Origin: Bordetella parapertussis
GTDB lineage: Bacteria > Pseudomonadota > Gammaproteobacteria > Burkholderiales > Burkholderiaceae_C
Direction of reading: 5' to 3'
Assembly: GCA_945870575.1 (NCBI GenBank)
Contig: CAMBSK010000013.1
Location: forward strand, 1-63,819
DNA length: 63,819 bases
Both the position numbers and the translations under genes were made by a program. Below are positions 21,350 to 29,829 of this stretch, in pieces. A model generated the notes under the pieces. It did no database searches. It was not told the origin of the DNA and saw only the letters and a program-made list of their open reading frames with translations. Numbering within the stretch: the stretch's first letter is position 1; the number at the start of each line of letters is the position of its first letter.

Positions 21350-23308
21350 ATGATTCCTGAACTCGGTCAATTTGCATTGATTCTCGCCACTGTGCTGTCG
21401 GTGTTGCTCGGAGTGCTGCCTTTGTGGGGCACGCTCAATCGAAACACGGTGTGGCAATCGATGGCTCGTCCAGCAGCGTTTTTACAGTTCGCGCTGGTGT
21501 TGCTGTCTTTCGCTTGTTTGACGGTTTCTTTTTTAAGCAACGATTTTTCGGTCAAGTACGTGGCTGAACATTCCAACCGTTTACTGCCCAGCGCTTACCA
21601 GTTTGCTGCTGTGTGGGGCGGCCATGAAGGTTCGTTGCTGTTGTGGGTACTGATGCTGACCGGTTGGACGGCAGCGGTGGCCTTGTTCTCGCAAAGCCTG
21701 CCGCTTAATATGGTGGCGCGGGTGCTCGGCGTGCTGGGTCTGGTGTCCGTGGGCTTCATGGCTTTCATCTTGATCACCTCCAACCCGTTTGACCGCTTGT
21801 TTCCTATTCCTGCTGACGGGCGCGATTTGAACCCGTTGCTGCAAGACCCGGGCTTGGTCATTCACCCGCCCATGCTCTACATGGGTTATGTCGGTATGTC
21901 GGTGGCCTTTGCATTTGCCATCGCCGCCTTGATTTCGGGCAGGCTGGATGCCGCTTGGGCGCGCTGGTCGCGGCCTTGGACGGTGATTGCATGGGCATTT
22001 CTCACTTTTGGCATTGGTCTGGGTTCATGGTGGGCGTATTACGAACTGGGCTGGGGCGGTTGGTGGTTTTGGGACCCGGTGGAAAACGCATCCCTCATGC
22101 CGTGGTTGGTTGGCACGGCCCTGATTCATTCGCTGATGGTCACCGAAAAGCGCGGCAGCTTCAAGGCTTGGACCGTGTTGTTAGCCATCGCTGCTTTCTC
22201 TTTGTCTTTGCTGGGAACCTTTTTGGTTCGTTCAGGCGTACTCACCTCTGTTCACGCATTTGCCACGGACCCGGCGCGTGGTGTGTTCATCCTGTGTTTT
22301 TTAGCGGTGGTCATCGGTGCGTCGCTCACCTTGTTTGCCTGGCGCGCGCCTGCAGTCACGCTGGGCGGCAGCATGGGCTTGGTGTCGCGCGAATCGTTTT
22401 TGCTGCTTAACAGTGTCTTGCTGGTGGTGGCCACCGGCGCGGTGTTGCTGGGTACGCTGTACCCGCTCATCATTGATGCGCTGAATCTGGGCAAGCTGTC
22501 GGTCGGCCCGCCGTATTTCAATCTGGTGTTCGCACCACTCATGGTGCCCTTGCTGTTTGTGCTGGTGCCAGGAACAGTGTCGCATTGGCGCGAGGCCAGA
22601 CTCAATGACATGTTCATGCAATTGCGGTGGATTGGCTTGGCTGCTTTGCTGTTAGCCATAGGTCTGCCATTTGTGTTTGGTGAATGGTCTGCCGGTACGG
22701 CGCTGGGAGTGTTTCTCGGCATGTGGGTGGCGCTGGGCAGCTTACAGCATGTGTTTGAGCGCATCCGCAAACCAGGCCGTATTGGCGGTTCTTTCTGGGG
22801 CATGCATTTGGCGCATTTCGGTATGGCGGTGTTGGTGCTGGGTATCACCGGTGTCAAATCATTTGAAGTCGAACGGGATGTGCGCATGTCGCTGGGCGAC
22901 ACCGTCAGCATTGCGCCTTATACCTTCCGATTGGTTGATATGGTGGACGTGAACGGTCCGAATTACAAAGCCATGCAAGCCCATGTCGAGGTGTTGAAAA
23001 ACGACAAAGTGGTTGAAGTGCTTTACCCGGAAAAACGCCGTTACTTTTCCAGCGCCATGCCTATGACCGAAGCCGCTATCGACTCGGGTTTTCTGCGCGA
23101 CTTGTATGTGTCTTTGGGTGACCCGATTGCTGGCGACACCCCGAGTTGGAGCATGCGTGTTTATTACAAACCTTTCGTGCCATGGCTGTGGGCCGGTGTG
23201 TTGATGATGGTGTTCGGCGGTATTCTTGCTGCATTGGACCGTCGTTACCGCCGGGCGGCCGTGTCGCCGTTGCAAACCGCAGGTGAGGCCTTGTCTTCCA
23301 CGACTTGA
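21350..23308 (+). CDS. ccmF: Cytochrome c-heme lyase subunit CcmF
   Basis: A 652-residue polytopic membrane protein of the heme ligation complex. The WWD motif WGGWWFWDPVENASLMPW is intact. Conserved flanking histidines occur in AVWGGHEGSLLLW, LVIHPPMLYMGYVG and GTALIHSL. The length is normal. It joins heme from CcmE to apocytochrome c together with CcmH and CcmI. The dsbE-type gene begins 5 bases after its stop. Confidence 0.97.
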   Translation: MIPELGQFALILATVLSVLLGVLPLWGTLNRNTVWQSMARPAAFLQFALVLLSFACLTVSFLSNDFSVKYVAEHSNRLLPSAYQFAAVWGGHEGSLLLWVLMLTGWTAAVALFSQSLPLNMVARVLGVLGLVSVGFMAFILITSNPFDRLFPIPADGRDLNPLLQDPGLVIHPPMLYMGYVGMSVAFAFAIAALISGRLDAAWARWSRPWTVIAWAFLTFGIGLGSWWAYYELGWGGWWFWDPVENASLMPWLVGTALIHSLMVTEKRGSFKAWTVLLAIAAFSLSLLGTFLVRSGVLTSVHAFATDPARGVFILCFLAVVIGASLTLFAWRAPAVTLGGSMGLVSRESFLLLNSVLLVVATGAVLLGTLYPLIIDALNLGKLSVGPPYFNLVFAPLMVPLLFVLVPGTVSHWREARLNDMFMQLRWIGLAALLLAIGLPFVFGEWSAGTALGVFLGMWVALGSLQHVFERIRKPGRIGGSFWGMHLAHFGMAVLVLGITGVKSFEVERDVRMSLGDTVSIAPYTFRLVDMVDVNGPNYKAMQAHVEVLKNDKVVEVLYPEKRRYFSSAMPMTEAAIDSGFLRDLYVSLGDPIAGDTPSWSMRVYYKPFVPWLWAGVLMMVFGGILAALDRRYRRAAVSPLQTAGEALSSTT

Positions 23309-23313
23309 CCGCA

Positions 23314-23898
23314 ATGAACAAAAAATTTCTTATTCCTCTGGCTTTGTTTGCCGCGCTGGTGGTATTTCTGGCGGTCGGTCTCACGCGCGACCCGCGTGAA
23401 ATCCCGTCGCCGCTGGTGGGTAAACCGGCGCCTGAATTCAGTCTCCCGGTGCTGGTCGGTGACAAGCCGTTCAGCCCGTCCGACTTGAAGGGCAAAGTCT
23501 GGATGTTCAATGTCTGGGCCACCTGGTGCGTGGCCTGCCGTGAAGAACATCCTTTGCTGGTCGACTTTGCCAAAAGCAGCCGCATTCCGGTGGTGGGCTT
23601 GAGCTACAAGGAAATACAGCCGCAGGACATGGCCAACGGTCCGCTCAAAGATGCCGAGAAATTGCAAATGGCGCGCGAACGCAGCCTGCGTTTTTTGCAA
23701 CGCCAGGGCGATCCTTACAGTTTGTCGGTGCTGGACTTGGATGGTCGTGTCGGCATTGATTACGGCGTGTATGGTGTGCCCGAAACCTACCTCATAGACA
23801 AGCAAGGCATCATCCGTTACAAGCGTGTCGGCCCGCTGACGCCGCAAATACTGATAGATACCGTTCTGCCCTTGATTCAAACATTGGAAGCCTCATGA
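23314..23898 (+). CDS. ccmG: Thiol:disulfide interchange protein CcmG/DsbE
   Basis: A 194-residue membrane-anchored periplasmic thioredoxin that keeps apocytochrome c or CcmH thiols reduced. It has one N-terminal helix (about 5-22). The active site is WCVAC with Cys72 and Cys75, and a cis-proline follows in YGVYGVPETY. I use the ATG at 23314; a TTG at 23305 overlaps the ccmF stop. The stop overlaps the ccmH start. Confidence 0.95.
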   Translation: MNKKFLIPLALFAALVVFLAVGLTRDPREIPSPLVGKPAPEFSLPVLVGDKPFSPSDLKGKVWMFNVWATWCVACREEHPLLVDFAKSSRIPVVGLSYKEIQPQDMANGPLKDAEKLQMARERSLRFLQRQGDPYSLSVLDLDGRVGIDYGVYGVPETYLIDKQGIIRYKRVGPLTPQILIDTVLPLIQTLEAS

Positions 23899-24341
23899 AG
23901 TGGATGTTGTTGTGCTGGCTGCTGTTGGCGCCGCCCGCATGGGCAGCTGAGGCTCTCCCCATGGCCGAGAACCCGCAGGTCGAGGCGCGGCTGGTGGTGA
24001 TATCCGAGGAATTGCGCTGTCTGGTGTGTCAGAACGAATCGCTGGCCTCCTCGAACGCCGAATTGGCCGAAGATTTGCGACGCGAAGTGCGCAAGTTGAT
24101 CCGCGAAGACAAAACCGATGCGCAAATCAAAACCTATCTGGTCGAGCGTTACGGTGACTTTGTGTTGTACCGTCCCCAAGTTAAACCGCTGACCTGGCCC
24201 TTGTGGTTCGGCCCGTTTTTCATGCTGCTGGCAGCCGTCTGGGGCTTGTGGCGCTATTTGCGCTTGCGCAAAAACGCTTTGGGTCAGGCACACGCTTCGC
24301 CCCGCCCTGCATCGAATGAAGCGGCAACGCACAAGGATTGA
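23895..24341 (+). CDS. ccmH: Cytochrome c biogenesis protein CcmH
   Basis: A 148-residue protein with a signal peptide (to about PAWAAEA, residue 18) and the conserved LRCLVCQN motif with Cys42 and Cys45, which handles apocytochrome thiols. A C-terminal membrane helix follows at WPLWFGPFFMLLAAVWGLW. It is the short form; the TPR part is encoded separately by the next gene, ccmI, which starts at the base right after the ccmH stop. Confidence 0.94.
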   Translation: MKWMLLCWLLLAPPAWAAEALPMAENPQVEARLVVISEELRCLVCQNESLASSNAELAEDLRREVRKLIREDKTDAQIKTYLVERYGDFVLYRPQVKPLTWPLWFGPFFMLLAAVWGLWRYLRLRKNALGQAHASPRPASNEAATHKD

Positions 24342-25631
24342 ATGAATAACGCACAACTTTTTTTGCTGCTGTCGCTGGCCTTGTCTTTGCTGGTGGTGCT
24401 GGTGCTGGCTTGGTCGGTATTGCGTGCTGCTCGGGCAGCGACAAAAGGGGGAGATCGCGAACACGTGATGTCCCACGTCAGTGTTTACCGCGAGCAACTT
24501 GCCGAACTTGAGCGCGAACTGGCGCAAGGCAGCCTAGACCAGCAAGGCTTTGATCTGTCGCAACAGGAGTTGACCCAGCGCCTGATGGAAGATGCACCGG
24601 GTGCTGCCACAGCGCCTGCACCTGCTGCGCCTGCGAGAACCAAACTGTTGATTAGCTCGTTGACACTGACCATACCGGTTCTGGCCTTTGTCATTTACTT
24701 TTATGTCGGCACGCCGATTGCCCTGGATCCCGCCTTGCTGGCTCAGGCAAACAGTGAAGAACAAATCACGCCGCAAAAACTGGAAACCATGGCTGAGCAA
24801 CTCAGCCAGCGTCTGGAAAAAGAACCGAAAAACGCCGAGGCCTGGGTCATGCTCGGGCGCATACAGCGTGCGCTGGCGCGCTACGAACAGGCCGATGCGG
24901 CTTTGCAAAAAGCGCTGGCTCTTGAGCGCAATGACGATGTGATGATTGAACGCGCCGAGGTGCTGGCACAAAAGAACAATGGCAGCTTCAAAGGCGAAGC
25001 CTGGGCCATCATCAACAGCGTGCTCAAGGCCAATCCGCAAAACGGCAACGCTTTGTTGCTCGCGGGCAGCGCTGCGTTTTCTGAAGGCCGATTCAAGGAA
25101 GCGCTGGTCTACTGGGAAAAAGTGAGCGGCTTGTTGCCTGCGACTTCACCCGACGGTCCTGCGCTGGCAGAAGCGATTGACAAGGCGCGTGAGCGCCTGG
25201 GTCTGCCGCCGTTGTCGCCCGCCGTCGCCGGCAATGCCCCGGCCAGTGCCGGCGCCATGCCCAAACCGCAGTCTGACGGTACCGAACGTCTGAGCGGCCG
25301 TGTCGTTTTGGGCCCTGAATTAGAGGCGCAAGTTTCACCCAAGGACACGGTGTTCATTTATGCCAACGCCGCTGAGGGGCCGCGCATGCCATTGGCCATC
25401 ATCCGCACCACGGTGGATAAACTGCCTTACGACTTTGTGCTGGACGACAGCCTGGCTATGAACCCGCAGATGAAACTCTCGCAAGTTAAGTCGGTGATGG
25501 TGCGTGCGCGTATTTCAAAGACGGGCAACGCCATGCCGCAAGCTGGGGACTTCGGTGCCAGCGTTGGCCCGGTTACACCGGGCAGTTCTGAGAAATTACA
25601 GTTGACGATATCCAATGCTTTGACGCCCTGA
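24342..25631 (+). CDS. ccmI: Cytochrome c biogenesis protein CcmI (CycH), TPR domain
   Basis: A 429-residue protein with two N-terminal membrane helices (about 5-25 and 100-120) separated by a leucine-zipper-like cytoplasmic loop. A periplasmic TPR region follows (NAEAWVMLGRIQRALARYEQ and similar), then a C-terminal beta domain (SGRVVLGPELEAQVSPKDTV). It binds the C-terminus of apocytochrome c and presents it to CcmFH. It is the last gene of the ccm operon, followed by a strong terminator. Confidence 0.93.
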   Translation: MNNAQLFLLLSLALSLLVVLVLAWSVLRAARAATKGGDREHVMSHVSVYREQLAELERELAQGSLDQQGFDLSQQELTQRLMEDAPGAATAPAPAAPARTKLLISSLTLTIPVLAFVIYFYVGTPIALDPALLAQANSEEQITPQKLETMAEQLSQRLEKEPKNAEAWVMLGRIQRALARYEQADAALQKALALERNDDVMIERAEVLAQKNNGSFKGEAWAIINSVLKANPQNGNALLLAGSAAFSEGRFKEALVYWEKVSGLLPATSPDGPALAEAIDKARERLGLPPLSPAVAGNAPASAGAMPKPQSDGTERLSGRVVLGPELEAQVSPKDTVFIYANAAEGPRMPLAIIRTTVDKLPYDFVLDDSLAMNPQMKLSQVKSVMVRARISKTGNAMPQAGDFGASVGPVTPGSSEKLQLTISNALTP

Positions 25632-25654
25632 GAAAATGCATAAAGCTCAGGTAT

Positions 25655-25682
25655 AAAAAAACCGGCATATGCCGGTTTTTTT
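25655..25682. terminator. Bidirectional rho-independent terminator
   Basis: A perfect 28-bp palindrome: seven A, CCGGCAT, ATGCCGG, seven T. The GC-rich stem with A and T tracts on both sides can end transcription of ccmI on the plus strand and of the convergent response-regulator operon on the minus strand. Confidence 0.92.
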
Positions 25683-25699
25683 ACGATAGCCAGAAAACA

Positions 25700-26302
25700 T
25701 CAACCCATCAACAAACCATGGGTACGGGCAAAGTGCAAGGTCTGGGTGCGGCTTTTCACGCCCAGGCGGCGGAACAAGCGCCACAGGTGAACCTTGACCG
25801 TGTGTTCGCTGATGCTGAGTTCGGCAGCGATGTCGCGGTTGGACAAGCCGCGGTCCAGCATGAGAATCAGTTGCTTTTGGCGCTTGGACAGTTTGATGTC
25901 ACCGACTACCACTGCATCCGCGTCGACTTCGTCGTCATCGGATTTTAAAATATCCTGGATGGCTGCAGATATTTCTGCCGTGTCGGTGGATTTTTCAATG
26001 TAGAGGTCTGCACCCGCTTCCAGGCAAGCGTCGCGTGCTTCACCCGAAGGCATGGCAGACAACACTACCAGCGGAATTTCCGGGTACATTTTTTTGACAT
26101 CAGAGATGGCGGTAGCGCCTTTGACGCCGGGAAGGAGCAAATCCAGCACGAACAATTCAGGTTCGCCATTCTTGATGAGGGCGGCCTGCAGTTCACTGTA
26201 TTTTTCCAGTTCCACAACTTTGGAAGCGGGACGCAGGCGACGCAGCAGCATGCCGATCATCTGGCGAACCATCGGGTGGTCATCAATCACATATAAGCTC
26301 AT
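25700..26302 (-). CDS. LuxR/FixJ-type response regulator (orphan)
   Basis: A 200-residue two-domain regulator. The receiver has acidic residues Asp7 and Asp8 (IDDHP), the phospho-acceptor Asp54 (FVLDLLLPG), Ser82 and Lys104 (IEKS). The C-terminal LuxR helix-turn-helix is seen in LSKRQKQLILMLDRGLSNRD followed by IAAELSISEHTVKVHLWRL. GGAG lies just upstream of the ATG. No histidine kinase is encoded nearby. It starts 16 bases after trpS and may be expressed with it. Confidence 0.92.
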   Translation of the reverse strand: MSLYVIDDHPMVRQMIGMLLRRLRPASKVVELEKYSELQAALIKNGEPELFVLDLLLPGVKGATAISDVKKMYPEIPLVVLSAMPSGEARDACLEAGADLYIEKSTDTAEISAAIQDILKSDDDEVDADAVVVGDIKLSKRQKQLILMLDRGLSNRDIAAELSISEHTVKVHLWRLFRRLGVKSRTQTLHFARTHGLLMG

Positions 26303-26318
26303 AGTTATTCTCCGGGTG

Positions 26319-27515
26319 TCAATAGTTCAGGCCCATGGCCTCGCGCACATCGCGCATGGTGTCTTGCGCCGTGGCACGTGCACGCTGCGTTCCAGCGTCT
26401 ACGATATCACGAACAAGGCGGGGATTGGAAACAAAAGGCTCGGCACGCTCCAACATGGGCTGTTGCTCAGAAATAATGGCTTCAATGATGGGTTGTTTGC
26501 ACTCCAGGCAGCCAATACCTGCGCGGGTGCATTCGGTTTTCACCCATTGGCGGGTGTTTTCAGGTGAATACACCAGGTGAAATTGCCAGACCGGGCACAG
26601 ATCGGGGTTACCCGCATCGGTTCTTTTGACGCGCGCCGGGTCGGTGGGCATGCGCTTGACCTTGGCCTCTATGCTGGACTTGTCTTCGCGCATGGCAATC
26701 GTGTTGTTATAGCTTTTGCTCATTTTCGCGCCGTCCAAGCCGGGCAATTTGCTGGCTGCGGTCAGCAGCGCGTGCGGCTCGGTCAGCACGGCTTTGCCGG
26801 TGCCTTTGAAATAGCCTTCCAAGCGTTCACGGTCTTTGTCTGTCAATTCAGGCGCAGTTTGCAAATAACCCAAGGCACCTTCTAACGCCTTGGTGTCGCC
26901 GGTTTCCTGAAACTGCTTGCGCGATTTTTCAAAGCGTTTGACGCTGTCTTTGGGCAGCTTGGCCAGACAGACTTGCACCAACGCATCGAAATCTGGTTCA
27001 CGGCCGTACAAGTGGTTGAAGCGGCGCGCTGCTTCGCGGGTGAGTTCCACGTGGCTGGCCTGGTCTTCGCCGACCGGCACATGTTTGGCTTTGTAAATCA
27101 AAATATCCGCAGCTTGCAGCAAGGGGTAGCCCAGGAAACCGTAAGTTGTCAGGTCTTTGTCTTTGAGTTTTTCCTGCTGGTCTTTGTAGGTGGGCACGCG
27201 TTCCAGCCAGCTGATCGGGGTGCCCATGGCCAGCAGCGTGAACAATTCGGCATGCTCGGGGATACGGCTTTGCAAAAACAAAGTGCATTTATTCGGGTCC
27301 AGACCGGCGGCCAGCCAGTCGATGACCATCTCGTACACATTTTTTTCAATCACTTCACGGCTTTGGTAATGCGTGGTGAGTGCGTGCCAGTCGGCGACGA
27401 AATAAAAACATTCCATCTCGGATTGCAGGCGCACCCAGTTTTTCAAGGCTCCGTGGTAGTGGCCCAGATGAAGTGCGCCGGTCGGGCGCATGCCGGAGAG
27501 AACGCGATCGGTCAT
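26319..27515 (-). CDS. trpS: Tryptophan--tRNA ligase
   Basis: A 398-residue class I synthetase that charges tRNA-Trp. The HIGH-like motif HLGH is at residues 16-19 and KMSKS at 264-268. The protein is longer than the 334-residue E. coli enzyme, because there is an extra segment of roughly 60 residues before KMSKS, as in other betaproteobacterial TrpS. I use the ATG at 27515; the longer frame back to 27602 lies inside the upstream protease gene. The start overlaps the protease stop (ATGA). Confidence 0.96.
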   Translation of the reverse strand: MTDRVLSGMRPTGALHLGHYHGALKNWVRLQSEMECFYFVADWHALTTHYQSREVIEKNVYEMVIDWLAAGLDPNKCTLFLQSRIPEHAELFTLLAMGTPISWLERVPTYKDQQEKLKDKDLTTYGFLGYPLLQAADILIYKAKHVPVGEDQASHVELTREAARRFNHLYGREPDFDALVQVCLAKLPKDSVKRFEKSRKQFQETGDTKALEGALGYLQTAPELTDKDRERLEGYFKGTGKAVLTEPHALLTAASKLPGLDGAKMSKSYNNTIAMREDKSSIEAKVKRMPTDPARVKRTDAGNPDLCPVWQFHLVYSPENTRQWVKTECTRAGIGCLECKQPIIEAIISEQQPMLERAEPFVSNPRLVRDIVDAGTQRARATAQDTMRDVREAMGLNY

Positions 27516-28192
27516 GGAGAGGGCAATTGCAAAAAAATGGCCAGAGGCTGCAACAGCCATTGGATGGAGAACATGGAGGCGGTCATGATAGGCAGCATCC
27601 ACAAAGCATTGACCACGCCAAGCACCACCAGACCCATGACGATGAAAAAACCGTAACGCTCGACGCGCGAGTAGCTGATGGCCATGCGCAAAGGCAGCAG
27701 GCCGACCAGAATACGCCCGCCATCCATGGGGGGCACAGGAAAAAGATTAAAGGCAAACATCACCAGGTTAGTCAGCAGACCGGCTTGCGCCATTTCAAAG
27801 AAAAACCGTTCTTCGGCGCTATTTGCAGTCAATACATAAATGATTACAGCCCAGACCACTGCCTGCAACAGGTTGGCGACAGGTCCGGCCAGCGCCACCC
27901 AAACCATGTCGCGCTTGGGGTTGCGCAGTCGCGAAAAATCTACGGGTACTGGTTTGGCGTAACCGAATAAAAAATTTCCGGCGGTAGCGATATACAAAAT
28001 CAAGGGCATGGCAATCGTACCGACCGGATCAATATGCACAAACGGGTTGATGGTGACGCGCCCCATGGCCCAGGCCGTGTTGTCGCCCAAAAGTTTGGCA
28101 ACAAGACCATGCGCCGCCTCATGCAAAGTGATTGCCAGTAACACCGGCAAAGCATGGGTTGCGATTGTTTGAACTATTTCATTGATACTCAC
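27512..28192 (-). CDS. Site-2 protease family (M50) zinc metalloprotease
   Basis: A 226-residue membrane protein with the zinc motif HEAAH at about residues 24-28 (TLHEAAHGLVAKLLGD) and the second family motif PVPPMDGGRIL near residue 150, plus about five or six hydrophobic segments. These intramembrane proteases cut single-span substrates, but the substrate here is unknown. The gene is the compact YwhC/FtsH-independent type that usually precedes trpS in this order. It overlaps trpS by four bases. Confidence 0.92.
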   Translation of the reverse strand: MSINEIVQTIATHALPVLLAITLHEAAHGLVAKLLGDNTAWAMGRVTINPFVHIDPVGTIAMPLILYIATAGNFLFGYAKPVPVDFSRLRNPKRDMVWVALAGPVANLLQAVVWAVIIYVLTANSAEERFFFEMAQAGLLTNLVMFAFNLFPVPPMDGGRILVGLLPLRMAISYSRVERYGFFIVMGLVVLGVVNALWMLPIMTASMFSIQWLLQPLAIFLQLPSP

Positions 28193-28308
28193 TTTTGCAT
28201 TGTCTCACTAAACTTGCTAAAAATAAGATCAAAATAAGAATTATCAGTAATCTTTTTCCCGTATACCCGGTATAGGGGTGCGTGCAAAAGGCAATTTATC
28301 CGATATTT

Positions 28309-28944
28309 TTAGAGTCCTAAAAGGTTTATATCGCCGCCGCCTGGTCGAATCAGCAAGGGTTTGTCGCCTGTAGCCATAGGTGTTAAGTCAACCACGGTGG
28401 TGGCTTGCATGGAGCAAGCGCCTGCATCAATGACGGCAGCGAGCTGGTGTTCGAAGCGTTCGCGAATCTCCTGCGCATCGTTCATAGGCTCGGTGTCACC
28501 GGGCGCAATCAAGGTCGTGGCCAGCAAGGGTGAGCCGTGTAACTCTAGTAATTTAAGCAGGCTTATATGCTCTGGTACCCGCAAACCGATGGTTTTGCGT
28601 TGAGGGTGGGATACCCGGCGCGGCACTTCCTTGGTGGCTTCCAAAATGAAGGTGTAAGCGCCCGGGGTGGCCGCTTTGAGCAAGCGGAACTGCCGGTTGT
28701 CCACCTTGGCATAAAGCGCCAACTCGCTCAAGTCGCGGCACAACAAGGTGAGATGGTGTTTGTCGTCTACCCCGCGTATGCGCCGCATGTGGTCCACAGC
28801 GGTTTTGTCGTCCAAGTGGCAGACCAGGGCATAACTGGAATCCGTGGGCACCGCCAGCACCCGGCCTTGACTGAGCAAGGCGACGGCTTGTTTCAGTAAA
28901 CGCGGTTGCGGATTGTCAGGATGAACTTGCAGCCATTGGGCCAT
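28309..28944 (-). CDS. L-threonylcarbamoyladenylate synthase family protein (YciO type)
   Basis: A 211-residue YrdC/Sua5-fold protein. It has [33 protein letters not shown] and a C-terminal VVDLTPM. The closest type is YciO, a paralogue of TsaC whose role in t6A37 tRNA modification is weak or uncertain. A true TsaC may be encoded elsewhere. It lies between the PHP phosphatase (24-base gap) and the site-2 protease. Confidence 0.88.
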   Translation of the reverse strand: MAQWLQVHPDNPQPRLLKQAVALLSQGRVLAVPTDSSYALVCHLDDKTAVDHMRRIRGVDDKHHLTLLCRDLSELALYAKVDNRQFRLLKAATPGAYTFILEATKEVPRRVSHPQRKTIGLRVPEHISLLKLLELHGSPLLATTLIAPGDTEPMNDAQEIRERFEHQLAAVIDAGACSMQATTVVDLTPMATGDKPLLIRPGGGDINLLGL

Positions 28945-28968
28945 AAAGCGTTGAGCGCGGCGGCGGCT

Positions 28969-29820
28969 TTATTGGATGCGGTCGGCCAGCAGTTCCCACA
29001 CCGGTGTCAGGTCGCCCGGCAGCCAAGGCAAAGTGCCAAGGTCGGTATGGCTTTCATCCGGACTGTGGAAATCGCTGCCGCGCGAAGCAGCCAAATCAAA
29101 CTCACGCGCCATGTCTGCGTATTCAATCGCCTCTTGCGCCGAATGGCTGCCGGTGACCACCTCGACTGCCTGGCCGCCGTGGTTTTTGAACTCGGTGAAC
29201 AAGGCAAACTCTTCGGTCGGCGTGAAGCCGTAGCGTGCCGGGTGAGCAATGACGGCCACCCCTTTGCATTCGCGAATCCAGCGCACCGCGTCGCCCAAAG
29301 AAGCCCAGCGGTGCGGCACAAAACCGGGTTTGCCTTCGGTTAGAAAACGGCGGAACACTTCGTGCGTGTCTTTGCACACGCCGGTCTCGACCAGAAAGCG
29401 GGCGAAGTGGGTGCGGGAAATCAGGTCTGGGTTACCCGCATAGGTAAGTGCGCCTTCAAAGCTGCCGTGTATGCCGACCTTGGCCAGCCCGGCGGCCATG
29501 TCCTTGGCGCGATCATGCCGGCCGCCACGTGTGCTTTGCAAACCGGCCAGCAGGCGCGGGTCATTGATATCAAAACCCAGACCAACGATATGTACCGTGT
29601 GACCGGCAAATGAAACAGAAATTTCGGTGCCGCTGAGGTAGCCCATGCCCAATGCCTTGGCAGCAGCGGCAGCGCGTTGCTGGCCGCCGATTTCATCATG
29701 GTCGGTCAAAGCCCACAACTCAACACCGTTGGCATGCGCGCGCGCAGCCAGCGCCTCGGGCGTGAGCGTGCCATCCGATACGACGGAGTGGCAATGCAGG
29801 TCGGCGTTGAGTATGTTCAC
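28969..29820 (-). CDS. PHP-domain phosphoesterase (RNase AM / YciV type)
   Basis: A 283-residue PHP-family metal-dependent enzyme. The first motif ADLHCHSVVSDG supplies His9 and His11, followed by LWALTDHDE, GTEIS and a late SRGSDFHSPDE. Family members act as 3',5'-nucleoside bisphosphate phosphatases or 5'-to-3' exoribonucleases (RNase AM). It sits 9 bases after recJ in a minus-strand operon. The exact substrate is inferred from the family. Confidence 0.9.
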   Translation of the reverse strand: MNILNADLHCHSVVSDGTLTPEALAARAHANGVELWALTDHDEIGGQQRAAAAAKALGMGYLSGTEISVSFAGHTVHIVGLGFDINDPRLLAGLQSTRGGRHDRAKDMAAGLAKVGIHGSFEGALTYAGNPDLISRTHFARFLVETGVCKDTHEVFRRFLTEGKPGFVPHRWASLGDAVRWIRECKGVAVIAHPARYGFTPTEEFALFTEFKNHGGQAVEVVTGSHSAQEAIEYADMAREFDLAASRGSDFHSPDESHTDLGTLPWLPGDLTPVWELLADRIQ

Positions 29821-29829
29821 AGATTGATT

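Noticed and set aside
26319..27515. Extra segment of about 60 residues before KMSKS in TrpS as a possible novel insertion
   Set aside because: Long TrpS forms of about 400 residues are normal in betaproteobacteria.
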